From assembly GCA_012295275.1 (NCBI GenBank), contig CM022677.1, positions 4,228,053-4,258,052 on the forward strand: DNA of 30,000 bases, written 5' to 3'. Below the pieces are notes generated by a model that did no database searches, was not told the origin of the DNA, and saw only the letters and a program-made list of their open reading frames with translations. Below, piece by piece: positions 9,849 through 19,430 of the stretch. The translations under genes were made by a program, and so were the position numbers. Each line of letters begins with the position of its first letter. Position 1 is the stretch's first letter. Source of the DNA: Chrysomallon squamiferum. Taxonomy: Eukaryota > Mollusca > Gastropoda > Neomphalida > Peltospiridae.

Positions 9849-10135
9849 TTAACAGCTGCAGCAGAATTCATAGTGGCGGCAATAGAAGCAGGAAAAGGTA
9901 ATAGTAGTAGTAGTAATAGTTGTAGTATTATTATTAGTAGTAGTATTAGTAGTAATAGTACTAGTAGTAAAGTAATAGTGGTAATAGTGGTTAGTAGTAT
10001 TAGTAATTACTAATAGTAGTAATAGTGGTAATTACAGCAGTAACAGTGATTGTGATAACTATGGTAGAATTAGCTTAGGTTGTATAGTACAAGTAGATAC
10101 AATACATAGAGGTAGTAAATAACTGCAGACACTGC

Positions 10136-10173
<38 letters not shown>

Positions 10174-10200
10174 CAGTAGTAGTAGATGTAATAATAGTAG
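9797..10200. repeat. Imperfect (TAG)n/(CTA)n trinucleotide region
   Basis: Mostly TAG/CAG/TAA triplets, with purer runs at about 9811-9848 and 10135-10172. Long Leu/Thr-type frames on the minus strand come from the triplet composition. Confidence 0.9.
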
Positions 10201-10436
10201 TAAAAGTAATATAATTAACGTGTAGTATAAGTAGCAAAATAGAAATAGCAGTGACAGACATAGAGGTAAATAGATATATAAAATAATAATAATTGGTAAT
10301 AGCTTTAGTGTGTTGAAAGTCACTGTTAATAACTCTTTTTTTTTTCAGTAGTAGAATAACAGTAGTAACAGTGGTAATACCAGAAATAGCAATATTAGTA
10401 GATAACAGATAATACTGGATAATTACAAATACTAAT

Positions 10437-10560
10437 TACTGCTACTAATAATAATAGTAACAATAACAATAACAATGGCAGTAATAATATTAATAATAAT
10501 AATGATGATGACAATACTACTAATAATATTAATAATAAGAAGAAGAAGATGAAGAAGAAG
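10437..10560. repeat. (AAT)n and (GAA)n mixed trinucleotides
   Basis: ATAATAACAATAAC, TAATAATAATGATGATG and GAAGAAGAAGATGAAG runs follow each other. No gene is seen here. Confidence 0.85.
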
Positions 10561-10669
10561 AAAAGAAAATGAAAATTTGTTTTGACAATTATACATATAT
10601 AAATATAAAATAATGTCTTGCTATTGGCATAAACATTATATTATGAATATGGAATCCTTTAAACTGTTT

Positions 10670-10800
10670 TTTATTATTATTGTTATTATTATTATTATTG
10701 TTATTACTATTACTATTATTATTATTACTATTATCATTATTACTAGTACTACTGCTACTACTACTACTACTACTACTACTATTATTATTATTATTATAAA
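10670..10800. repeat. (ATT)n/(ACT)n trinucleotide tract
   Basis: TTATTATTGTTATTATTATT grades into TACTACTACTACTACTAC and then ATTATTATTATT. It lies 35 bp from the donor of the next exon on the minus strand, so it begins that intron. Confidence 0.9.
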
Positions 10801-10834
10801 ACATTTTATAACAGTTATAATTAAGATTACTCAC

Positions 10835-10944
10835 AGCACTCTCAGTGTCTGTTTTGTTGGTGGTGAGGCTAAGGAAGATCACTGTTGTGTTAGAACACAT
10901 TGCCAAACACACAGCTTGGAAAGCCTGGGGTCCAAAACTGTTTC
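10835..10944 (-). CDS. LRR exon of the minus-strand gene
   Basis: Acceptor TTTAATTTATCAG and a strong donor (AGTGCT|GTGAGT) bound 110 bp: two bases, then 36 codons. The reading is NSFGPQAFQAVCLAMCSNTT then VIFLSLTTNKTDTESA. If the previous exon ends LxLSG, the result is LSGNSFGPQAF...L...NTTVIFLSL, a canonical ribonuclease-inhibitor-type repeat of 28-29 residues. A similar order (a GN-x-x-G repeat first, an NP-containing repeat later, then a GC-containing repeat) occurs at the C-terminus of Tonsoku-like proteins, which bind replication-coupled histones. CARMIL proteins and other LRR proteins fit almost as well, so I leave the gene unnamed. Confidence 0.65.
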
Positions 10945-10999
10945 CTGATAAATTAAAAAAAATAATGAAAATACAGAACACTAAATTATTCAGTAGGTT

Positions 11000-11640
11000 G
11001 TAATTTTATATAAAATAATGAAAATGTTGATAATAATTAATGTGAAGTATTATTATGTAATTCAGTATGTTTATATTTTAAATAAATTAAAAATAATAAT
11101 AACATAAATAAATACATGATAGATATATACATACATTAAGCAGAAAGAAGTTAGAAAGATTTATAAATAAATAAAAATAAATAAAATAGAAACAATCAAC
11201 TGTCTACTAAAACTTCACTTTTAAGAGCATATTTATAAAACAAAAAAGAAAAAAGAAAAATTCTTCTCACAACTGAAGAAGAAACATGAAGAAGAAATAT
11301 AACACTAAAACAAGCTTATAAAAAAAAAATAATTGTAATAATAAATAAAGAATAAAATAAAATAATTTGAATTATTAAAATGTAGAAAAATAACTAGAAA
11401 GATGGGCAATGCAGTTAAGAGATTGAAAATATTAATACTATAAATAAATAAATAAATAAATATTATATTAAAATTATAATAATAATATAAATACATATAC
11501 ATACATACATTTATTAATAAGAAAAAATTCTAATTTTTTAAATAAAATGAGCAGAAGAACAAAATTCAAAAAAAGAAAAGAAATTAAAATGATAAAAGAA
11601 AGAGACTGAAGAAAATAACAAGAATACAAATGGTCAACAG

Positions 11641-11679
<39 letters not shown>

Positions 11680-12313
11680 TAAGAAATGAATAATAAAAAT
11701 TATTAAAATAAAAATTAACAATTTAAAATATGAAAAAAGAAAAAGAAAGAAGAATAAGAACCATGAACAGAAACTGGGAGACTGGAAAATAATAATTAAA
11801 TGGTATATTACAAAAATTTTGCTTATCAATAAAATAACTGAAAATAAATACAGACAAAAGGAACAGACAAGAAGAAAAAGAAGAATATGAGGAAACTGTA
11901 ATGTAGAAAAATAACAAGAAACAATAATCAGGGTAAATAGATTAAAATAATAAACAATAAAATAGCTTTAAAGATAACACAAAAATGAAAACAAATAAAA
12001 ATAATATGAAGAAATATGAATAAACACAGGAATAAGAAGAAACAAGAAGACAGAAGAATTAAGATAGTATATGTATATATCCACACATACACACACAGAT
12101 ACATATTTAAAATACATAAAGCAAATAAGTTAAATGAATAAGTTATAGATAAAAGAAAGAAAAATAATAAAATGTCATAAAATAAAATATTACTGAAACA
12201 GTAACAAAATGAAGAAATAATACAAATTACAAAAACCAAATGAAAAACATTTAAAATAAAAAATGAAATGATGATGATGACGATGTTTATTATTATTATC
12301 AATACCAAATTTA

Positions 12314-12357
<44 letters not shown>

Positions 12358-12860
12358 TAATGCTGACAATGATAATAATAATAATTAAAAATTATTTTTA
12401 AAACTGTTACTGAAATATAGATAAGGTAATCTGCGTTCTTCTGTATGTTTGACAACAACAACTCTATTAAACGGCTAATGACAGTCAATTTAAGAAACAA
12501 CAGCAATGTAAACAAATATAACTTTAGATGGTCAGTAGTCAAATATAAAATAACTGTAATTAGCATGGACCAATAAGAACGATAATAATATCTGAATTTT
12601 TTTTTAAAAATAATCGAAGTTTTTACTAAGTTTAAATCTCTTTATATTTATACTAGACATAATAACAAATTGTTTCGAGATCGGTAATGTCCAATATCTC
12701 TGTTAAGAATTCAGTTAACGTTATTATGAGTGGATAAATCATATAAACTTAGATACTATACAATGCAGAAGCTGGCTCCTACATTTTACTTTCCATCCAA
12801 ATACAATTAGTTTTGGTTTCTCTTATTATTTTTCAAGTTACAAACTTGTTCAGACATCTT
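11000..12860. other. AT-rich, low-complexity stretch without a gene
   Basis: The stretch is A-rich, with a 33-bp poly-A at 11644-11676, (TAAA)n near 11440-11460 and (AAT)n at 12316-12354. The long minus-strand frames here are Phe/Ile/Leu/Tyr-rich products of composition. On present evidence it is intron of the minus-strand gene or intergenic DNA. Confidence 0.7.
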
Positions 12861-12871
12861 CGTATCTTGTT

Positions 12872-13036
12872 ATTATTCAGAGTTACTTCCCTGGACCGAC
12901 AAGTACTGTACCTGATTCAGAGTGGTACCAATGCACCCAGGTCCCTGTCCCCTACTTCAGCATCACAAAAATCTATTTTCCAGAGAATGGATACAAGAGA
13001 CTATTGATGATATGAATCAACTGTCTGGTGTCAAGT
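12872..13036. other. Exon-like island, strand undecided
   Basis: This stretch is much less AT-rich than its surroundings. On the plus strand, after TTATTATTCAG, two frames are open: VTSLDRQVLYLIQSGTNAPR... and SYFPGPTSTVPDSEWYQCTQ... . On the minus strand a 44-bp segment (12929-12972) with acceptor AAAATAG and donor GTACCA reads FCDAEVGDRDLGAL, which resembles the start of an LRR. It joins in phase with the candidate exon at 13701-13789. A non-coding exon is also possible. Confidence 0.3.
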
Positions 13037-13103
13037 AATGTCAGGCCTGTGTTAGAATGTTTTCAGAAACCTCTCAACAGTGGCAGGGTATGTTTTTTAG
13101 TTT

Positions 13104-13107
<4 letters not shown>

Positions 13108-13159
<52 letters not shown>

Positions 13160-13160
13160 C
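13108..13160. repeat. (TG)n(AG)n compound microsatellite
   Basis: About 18 TG dinucleotides are followed by about 8 AG dinucleotides. Confidence 0.97.
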
Positions 13161-13700
13161 ATATTGCATGAATGATAATAAGCAAAGAAAATTGCATTTA
13201 TCAGACATTTAGATTGATAAAAAAAAAGAAAAAAAGAAAAGAAACATGTTCATGTTGGAATTTCTAAAAGCTTGCCATTGATGTTAAATATTTTATTGTA
13301 GGTCATGGCAGTATTGTTTAGGTGCTGTTTAGAAAGGGAATTTACATTATGGAGAAGGATGAATCAGCTGTACAGACACTGCAGATTTCCCAATTCCAAG
13401 TTGTAAATGTTTATCTTTTTTTTTAATTTCTTAGCTTGAGTAAAATAGGTTTTATAGTAACAACTCTTTACTGATTGTAAAATAGCATAATAACAATCAT
13501 TTATTTGCTATTGTTTTGTTAATTATTTAAATTATTATCATTATTATCATTATCATCATTATCATTATAATGATTATACAAAGTATATAAAAAATATCCC
13601 ACACCCCTTTGTGTCTGAATAATCCAGTAACTGGTACCAGTAAAATTTAAATTTTAATAATAACAGAAACATTAGTTATTTATTTTCAGAATGCACATAC

Positions 13701-13789
13701 AGTTCTGATTGATTTGCTGATATTGGCTAGTAAGTTGTTTCAGTAGAAGGTGCTGTCCAGCACTGAGGATAAAGTTTGTACTGCTGCCA
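13701..13789 (-). CDS. Candidate minus-strand exon
   Basis: A strong acceptor (GGTTTTCTTTCCAG) and a strong donor (GTATGT) bound 89 bp on the minus strand. It has one base, 29 codons (GSSTNFILSAGQHLLLKQLT then SQYQQINQN) and one base. I do not recognise the sequence. It may be a linker before the LRR region. The end phase fits the small candidate exon at 12929-12972. The plus strand of the same interval also has an open frame after TTGTTTCAG, so strand is not certain. Confidence 0.35.
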
Positions 13790-13859
13790 CTGGAAAGAAA
13801 ACCTGAACATGTTAATTTGAGTTTGTTTCCTTATGTATTTCTGATTATTCTAAACCCCT

Positions 13860-13861
<2 letters not shown>

Positions 13862-13933
<72 letters not shown>
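13862..13933. repeat. (CT)n microsatellite
   Basis: About 36 uninterrupted CT dinucleotides. Confidence 0.98.
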
Positions 13934-13936
<3 letters not shown>

Positions 13937-13980
13937 AGATGCATATATAACTACAAAGGTAAATAAATAAATTATTGTTG

Positions 13981-14090
13981 TTTTTCAGAAACTGCTCTGT
14001 ACACAAGAAGAGCTAATTCTGTGAGCTCACAACAGGAGAGAAATGTCATCAATGAATGTGGCAGAACAGGAACATCTGTAGAGGTTGTTT
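13981..14090. other. Exon-like island, open on both strands
   Basis: On the plus strand, acceptor GTTTTTCAG (to 13988) is followed by TALYTRRANSVSSQQERNVI then NECGRTGTSVE. On the minus strand, acceptor CCTCTACAG (upper edge 14075) is followed by VPVLPHSLMTFLSCCELTEL then ALL, and a possible donor GTGTAC. The minus reading has LRR-like spacing (LMTFLSCCELTELALL) and shares its strand with the LRR exons, so I slightly prefer it. Confidence 0.3.
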
Positions 14091-14158
14091 TTATAGTAGT
14101 AGTGTAGTCTTTGCCATTGTTGTAGTAATGTAGTTGTTACAGCCTTAGTACTTGTAGC

Positions 14159-14612
14159 ATTATTATTAATGCTACTTGTTGTATAATGCTGTAACAATCA
14201 CATTATTATTAATGCTACTTGTTGCATAATGCTGTAACAATCACATTATTATTAATGCTACTTGTTGTATAATGCTGTAACAATCACATTATTATTAATG
14301 CTACTTGTTGTATAATGCTGTAACAATCACATTATTATTAATGCTACTTGTTGCATAATGCTGTAACAATTACATTATTATTAATGCTACTTGTTTATTA
14401 ATTACATTATTATTAATGCTACTTGTTGTATAATGCTGTAACAATTACATTATTATTAATGCTACTTGTTGTATAATGCTGTAACAATTACATTATTATT
14501 AATGCTACTTGTTGTATAATGCTGTAACAATCACATTATTATTAATGCTACTTGTTGTATAATGCTGTAACAATTACATTATTATTAATGCTACTTGTTG
14601 TATAATGCTGTA
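14159..14612. repeat. 43-bp minisatellite, 11 units
   Basis: GCTACTTGTTGTATAATGCT recurs every 43 bp (14171, 14214, 14257, 14300 and on to 14589). One unit at about 14386 is shortened to about 31 bp. Copies differ mainly by GTATAA/GCATAA and AATCACA/AATTACA. Confidence 0.97.
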
Positions 14613-14619
14613 GAATTGA

Positions 14620-15110
14620 TCTTAATGATGTTTTAGCTGATGATGCTATCTCCTTAGCTTTGTAATAGTAATGTATCTTGTGAGACTAAAGGTGATTAAA
14701 AAAACTGTTGTAGTCAAATTACTGGTTGTAGATGTGGTAGTACTAGTAGTAGCAGTACTGATAGTAGTTGTTTTTAGAGAAATTGTGTAACAAGAAGAGT
14801 AGTGTAACAGCAGTGATAGTAGTAGTAACAGTAGTCATAGTTGTGGTTGTAGTAATTATAATAATCTTAGCAAAAAGAAATTCAGGCATAGAAGTAACAG
14901 TGAAGACAGTAATAAATATCACTATTATTATTAATGGATGGTAATTTTAGTAATAGGAGTATTATTTCAATAACAGTAACCGTAGTTGAATAAGGAATAA
15001 CAGGAAATATTAGTTATAGTAATAATGATAACAAAAGTAGTGTTGCAGTAAATGTAGTAGTAGCAGTTTTTTATTTATGTTTTATACAGTATTTTATTTA
15101 TTTATTTATT
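14620..15110. other. TAG/AAT-rich spacer without a gene
   Basis: Scattered TAGTAGTAG and AATAATAA triplets lie here, and no frame with splice signals was found. Confidence 0.5.
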
Positions 15111-15112
15111 TG

Positions 15113-15417
15113 AGCCAGTCCACCCACCAGTCACACTGACCAGTGCACCCACCAGTCACACTGACCAGTCAGTCCAATCACCAGACCAGTGTCCACCAGT
15201 CTAGTCCAACATCAGCATCGACTCAGTTGTGTGAATTGTGTGGTGAACATTGAATCAGCTGACTCAGTTGTGTGAATTGTGGTGACATGAACACGCCAGA
15301 CGACAACAATTCTTAAGTTGGAGTCTTCCACCAGGTCACCAATCTCAACAGTCAAATGTCAGGAAGAAAAAACTTGAAAAACTTGAACTGCTAAAACCAG
15401 CCAAAGGAAAACATTAA
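15113..15417 (+). other. Short tandem duplications and a small open frame
   Basis: CACCCACCAGTCACACTGAC occurs twice (15119 and 15147 region), and GACTCAGTTGTGTGAATTGT twice (15219 and 15261 region). A 43-codon open frame without an initiator runs 15286-15417: HEHARRQQFLSWSLPPGHQS, then a basic end KKKLEKLELLKPAKGKH-stop. Composition is less AT-rich than the surroundings, which hints at a transcribed exon, but no clear acceptor was found. Confidence 0.25.
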
Positions 15418-15479
15418 AATGAAACCACTTTGCAGAAGATAGTGGCAAAGACAAAAGCCTGGAAATTGAGCAGCAGGTG

Positions 15480-16340
15480 ACTTAGTAACTTCCATTAGCA
15501 TTGTTTTATTTCTTTTTTCTTATATTTGTCTTACATGTGTACTAGCAGTAATCAAAACAGTTTTGTTTCTAACTCACAGAAATTACATGGCTTAAGGAAT
15601 GATTTGAAATCAGTTCATAAAGAAAAACAGATCTACTTTTATTAATTTTGTTAAAGGTGTTTCTAATGAAAAATTCTACTTTAACTTTAATTATGTGATT
15701 CAAATTCATCTTTGTTTTATCATATGCATGTGTAATGTTGTCTTTGTTTTAAATACATTTTAAAATATACCTTAATAATCATTATTGTAACTATTACCTG
15801 AATGCATAGGATAATTGTGGTTTATTCATAAGACAAAATATATTTCATTAGTGGTAAAAATTAAATTGCATTAAAGTGGCAGTAAAGATGTTTTTATTAA
15901 TCAAATAATTTGTTATTAATGATGTAACTATAACGGTTGTTAAAGGTCAATTAATGATTGTCAGAATAATTTCAAATGTGTTTTCATCATGATAGTATAT
16001 TAGTATTTCCAGCAGAATCAGTATTAGAAGACCATTTTCTTACTGACTAATGTAATACGATATAGGTTTAAAATGTTTATTTACTTAATATTTCTGGCAG
16101 TCATCGTAAACTAGACTAAAAGTCTAAAAGACAGTGTAAATATCAAATTTTACCAAGTTACAGAAGTATTCAAATCTATTAAAAAAAAAAATTCATAATA
16201 TCTTTTATTGATGTATTGCTGTTTAATCCTTTTATATAAAAGTTAAAAAAAAAAAAAAAAAGAAACAATTATTATTATTAAAATTATATGGAAAAAATAA
16301 AATAATGGACTAAAATTCTTGTTGCTAAGTCAGTGAAATA
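15480..16340. other. AT-rich spacer, nothing recognised
   Basis: No open frame with splice signals and no tandem repeat was seen, apart from poly-A tracts near 16180 and 16245. Confidence 0.5.
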
Positions 16341-16349
16341 TTTTGTTGT

Positions 16350-16740
16350 AGGATCCTAGACAACAGATTCAAGGTGTGCCACAGCCAGCAGTTCAGTTGA
16401 AAATGTTGTAAAACCCATTTTCAGAAACTGTTCACTAGAGCACCAGAATGCTATTACATCACAGTCTTCCCTGTCCAGAGAAAGCTCAACACTTTCAAGA
16501 GAAAATCTGTCTAGAAATCTAATTTGAATTTCTAAAACTCAGTGATCTCCAAGAGACTGCATTGTCAATGTGATCAGAACATCCAGTGTACACATTGTAC
16601 TTCATAGCAGCTTGCACTGTTTTTATCATTGATGTGTGCTTGGTTATTCTAATCTTTCTCACTGAAAGAGGAATGGAGATTCATCATTGCTATGGAATGC
16701 CATCTTTGTAAATAAGCTAAAATCTGTGTCATAGTTAACT
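16350..16740. other. Large exon-like island, open on both strands
   Basis: This is the least AT-rich part of the middle of the window. On the minus strand an acceptor CATTCCTCTTTCAG (upper edge 16661) opens 46 codons, beginning RKIRITKHTSMIKTVQAAMK. A second acceptor (GAGTTTTAG, upper edge 16531) opens a frame to 16356 that includes FLDRFSLESVELSLDREDCD then VIAFWCSSEQFLK. Both look like real protein. On the plus strand, 16360-16527 is open and Ser-rich (SQSSLSRESSTLSRENLSRN then LI-stop), after GGATCCTAG. The minus-strand reading agrees with the orientation of the LRR exons and its second part has LRR-like spacing. A plus-strand 3' exon with untranslated region remains possible. Confidence 0.4.
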
Positions 16741-16751
16741 TTTTTAATCTA

Positions 16752-17215
16752 ATTTTTATATTATTTAAATCAGGATAAATCAAGGGTTTGCTGGGGTAAT
16801 CATCGTCTAAATATATTTAAAACTATGTAATTAGAGGTATTTCAAGCTTTTATTAAAACAGAATAAAACAACATTTTTTCTTTATATTATTTAAATCAGG
16901 GTAAAATCAGTGGTTTGCTTGGGGTAATAAATGTAAATATAATTGAAAATTATGTCATTAGGGGTAATTAGAATTTTTAATACAAAAAAAAAACAAAAAA
17001 AAACATTTTTTTCTCTTTATATTTAAATCATGGGAAAATCAAGGGTTTGATGGGATAATCAATGTAAAAATAATTGAAGATTATGTAATTCATGTAATTA
17101 TAATTTTTTATAGAAATATTGGGGGAAAAAATCTTTATATCGGGGAAAATCAAGGGTTTGTAGGGGGTAATCATTGTGTAAATATATTTAAAATTATGTA
17201 ATTAGGGGTAATAAT
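16752..17215. repeat. Diverged tandem repeat, about four copies of 100-130 bp
   Basis: Each copy contains TTTATATT(ATT)TAAATCA, then AATCAAGGGTTTG, then GGGGTAATCA, and ATTATGTAATTAGGGGTAAT. Copies start near 16752, 16881, 17017 and 17138. They differ by substitutions and A-run length, so the array is older than the other tandem repeats here. It ends at a (TA)n tract (17210-17234). Confidence 0.8.
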
Positions 17216-17621
17216 ATATATATATATATATATATTATATAATTCTCCCCAAAAAGTTTTAAAAAAAACATTATTTCTTCTTAACTTTTTTAAATCCTGA
17301 CATCTACAAAATCAAACCCATTGCACCTTATCTAAAAAACAGTAATCAGAATGAAAAAATCATGCTGAAATTTCTTAACATTAAAAATGTTAAGGCACAT
17401 TCAAATATTTTAAAAAAAAAAAAAATAATTAAAGACTAGTTTTTGTCTGTTTTTAGTTTTATTATTTATATACTGATCAATATCTTTGTTATTTGTTGTC
17501 AACCAGCAAAAGATAATCTGATTTAATCATTATTTTTTATATATACATTTTGTTCGATTTTACAAAAACAAATAATTAAAGCACTAGAATGAACACTAAT
17601 CAACAAAAATGGCATTCTGTA

Positions 17622-17623
<2 letters not shown>

Positions 17624-17696
<73 letters not shown>
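17624..17696. repeat. (TC)n microsatellite
   Basis: About 36 uninterrupted TC dinucleotides. They end 5 bp before the foldback element. Confidence 0.98.
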
Positions 17697-17699
<3 letters not shown>

Positions 17700-17700
17700 C

Positions 17701-17834
17701 AGTCTTTTTTGGTTATTTACAAACTCAATAAATAGACATATTTCCCTTAGACCATTAATAGATGCTATTTCATATGCATTAATGGTCTAAGGGAAATAAC
17801 TCTATTTAACGTGTTTGTAAATACAAAAGACAGC
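17701..17834. mobile_element. Foldback (MITE-like) element with arms of about 55-60 bp
   Basis: The left arm (17701-17759) and right arm (17778-17834) are inverted copies. TTATTTACAAAC, ATAGA..TATTTCCCTTAGACC and ATTAAT on the left answer GGTCTAAGGGAAATAACTCTAT and GTTTGTAAATAC on the right, around an 18-bp loop. There is no coding capacity. A core of the right arm recurs at 25665-25680, so the element belongs to a dispersed family. It could be a non-autonomous DNA transposon. Confidence 0.75.
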
Positions 17835-18332
17835 TAAATTCTATTTACTACTTTTAGATTTATTCGGCTAATTCTATAAAAAAAAAAAAAAAATAGAGCA
17901 AAATATTCAAATATTAATTTAAACAGTTTCTAAACAACCAGTTTCCATTATTTGTTGGTTTTTTTGATTTATTATTATTACTTAATTAATTACTGTAAAA
18001 TTCCTATTTCGCTTAAAACCCTTTTTTTTTTTTGATTTGCCCCTTGAATAAGAACAATGGATTTTTCATACAACAAATAAATCTTGAGCAGTCAAGATCA
18101 CTCTGCATAATGTTACTAATCAAACTGAAGTTTATTAAATAGGAAGTATAATTACAATAGCATTTCAAGACAAAATTAAACCTCTATTTTTGTAACAATG
18201 CATTCCAATAATGAATTATAGATTATAGTGACATATGCCTTTAAGATTTTGTATTATGAGCCCATTACACTTTTATTTGATGTCACAGACTGTCATAATG
18301 AAGCAAATTAATTATAATTTTTTTTTTTTTAG

Positions 18333-18376
<44 letters not shown>

Positions 18377-19057
18377 CATCATCATCATACATTGTTTCAT
18401 TTTCATTTTCTTTAAAATAAAAATTACTGCAAATTAGTTTTTAAAAAAGATACTGGTTTTAACAGAGCTAAAATTATTGTTTTAGACTATTTCATTTCTG
18501 CTTTTTTCAAATATCTTTTAATGTTAGTAACAACAATTCAGAATCAAGACAATAATATAATAATAAATCATTAAAATAATCCAATTAATAATTATATTTT
18601 TATATCTTACTGTTCATTTTTTAAAAACAAGACAACAATCAAAACACTTGGAACTTGTATTTATTTAAAACAAAACCCCAACAAACAAACAACACTACAT
18701 ATATCTAGAAAGAAATATATATATATATAATAATATACGTACGTATGACCCGACATCACAGAATAAATATAATGACTATTTTGAAAGCTACATTTACGAT
18801 GAATTTATTATTATAATTATTATTCATAATTCCTAAATGGTTGCCTGGCAGCAGATCTAGAAATCTTGGGTGAATAATAAAAACATTTTTGGCCCAAAAT
18901 ATCAACAGGTAACAGGTCAATTTAAAAAAAAAAAAATTAAAAAAAAAAATTAAAAGCACAAGATCCCTCGTTATTATATATATATAAATTGCACAACAAA
19001 TTCATAATTTTTTTCCTTCTTGTTTTGTTTTTGTAATCTTTAAATTTGAAACAAAAT

Positions 19058-19094
<37 letters not shown>

Positions 19095-19140
19095 AAAAAG
19101 TACATGTACAAATTAAAACCAAGTTTAAACCAGTTGTCAT
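17835..19140. other. AT-rich, low-complexity stretch without a gene
   Basis: It contains (ATT)n at 18333-18378 running into (CAT)n to 18389, (TA)n near 18718, (AAT)n at 19057-19081 and several poly-A/T runs. No supported exon was found. Confidence 0.7.
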
Positions 19141-19147
19141 AAATATA

Positions 19148-19430
19148 TCATCAGTAACATGGTTTTGGAAAATAATTTTTTTTAATTTTTAATTATTTAA
19201 TTCTTTGCTTGTGATAGGTATGTTTCTAAACTAGGAATAAGTATGAAAATATTATCTTTTCCAACAAATCAAATTAAAAACAAAAATATATCATCAGTAA
19301 CATGGTTTTGGAAAATAAAATGTTTTAATTTTTAATTATTTAATTTTTTGCTTGTGATAGGTATGTTTCTAAACTAGGAATAAGTATGAAAATATTACCT
19401 TTTCCCACAAATCAAATTAAAAACAAAAAT
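19148..19430. repeat. Tandem duplication, 2 copies of 143 bp
   Basis: TCATCAGTAACATGGTTTTG at 19148 recurs at 19291. The two copies match almost throughout, including TTGCTTGTGATAGGTATG and AACTAGGAATAAGTATG. They differ at a few bases and in T-run length. Confidence 0.95.

Noticed and set aside
10589-10981. Asn/Ser-rich 130-codon minus-strand protein
   Set aside because: Its first part is the LRR exon 10835-10944. The Asn/Ser stretch begins after the strong donor and is translated trinucleotide repeat.
11928-12566. 212-codon hydrophobic minus-strand frame, resembling a multi-pass membrane protein
   Set aside because: It consists almost only of Ile/Leu/Phe/Tyr/Ser codons from AT-rich DNA, includes the (AAT)n tract and has no motif.
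13330-13400. Minus-strand LGIGKSAVSVQLIHPSP, resembling a Ras/NTPase P-loop (GKSA..xQLI)
   Set aside because: Only about a dozen residues match, a stop follows at once, flanking G-domain motifs are absent, and the plus strand is also open (KGIYIMEKDESAVQTLQ). Chance is likely.
14159-14612. CRISPR-like array
   Set aside because: The whole 43-bp unit repeats without variable spacers, and the context is eukaryotic. It is a minisatellite.
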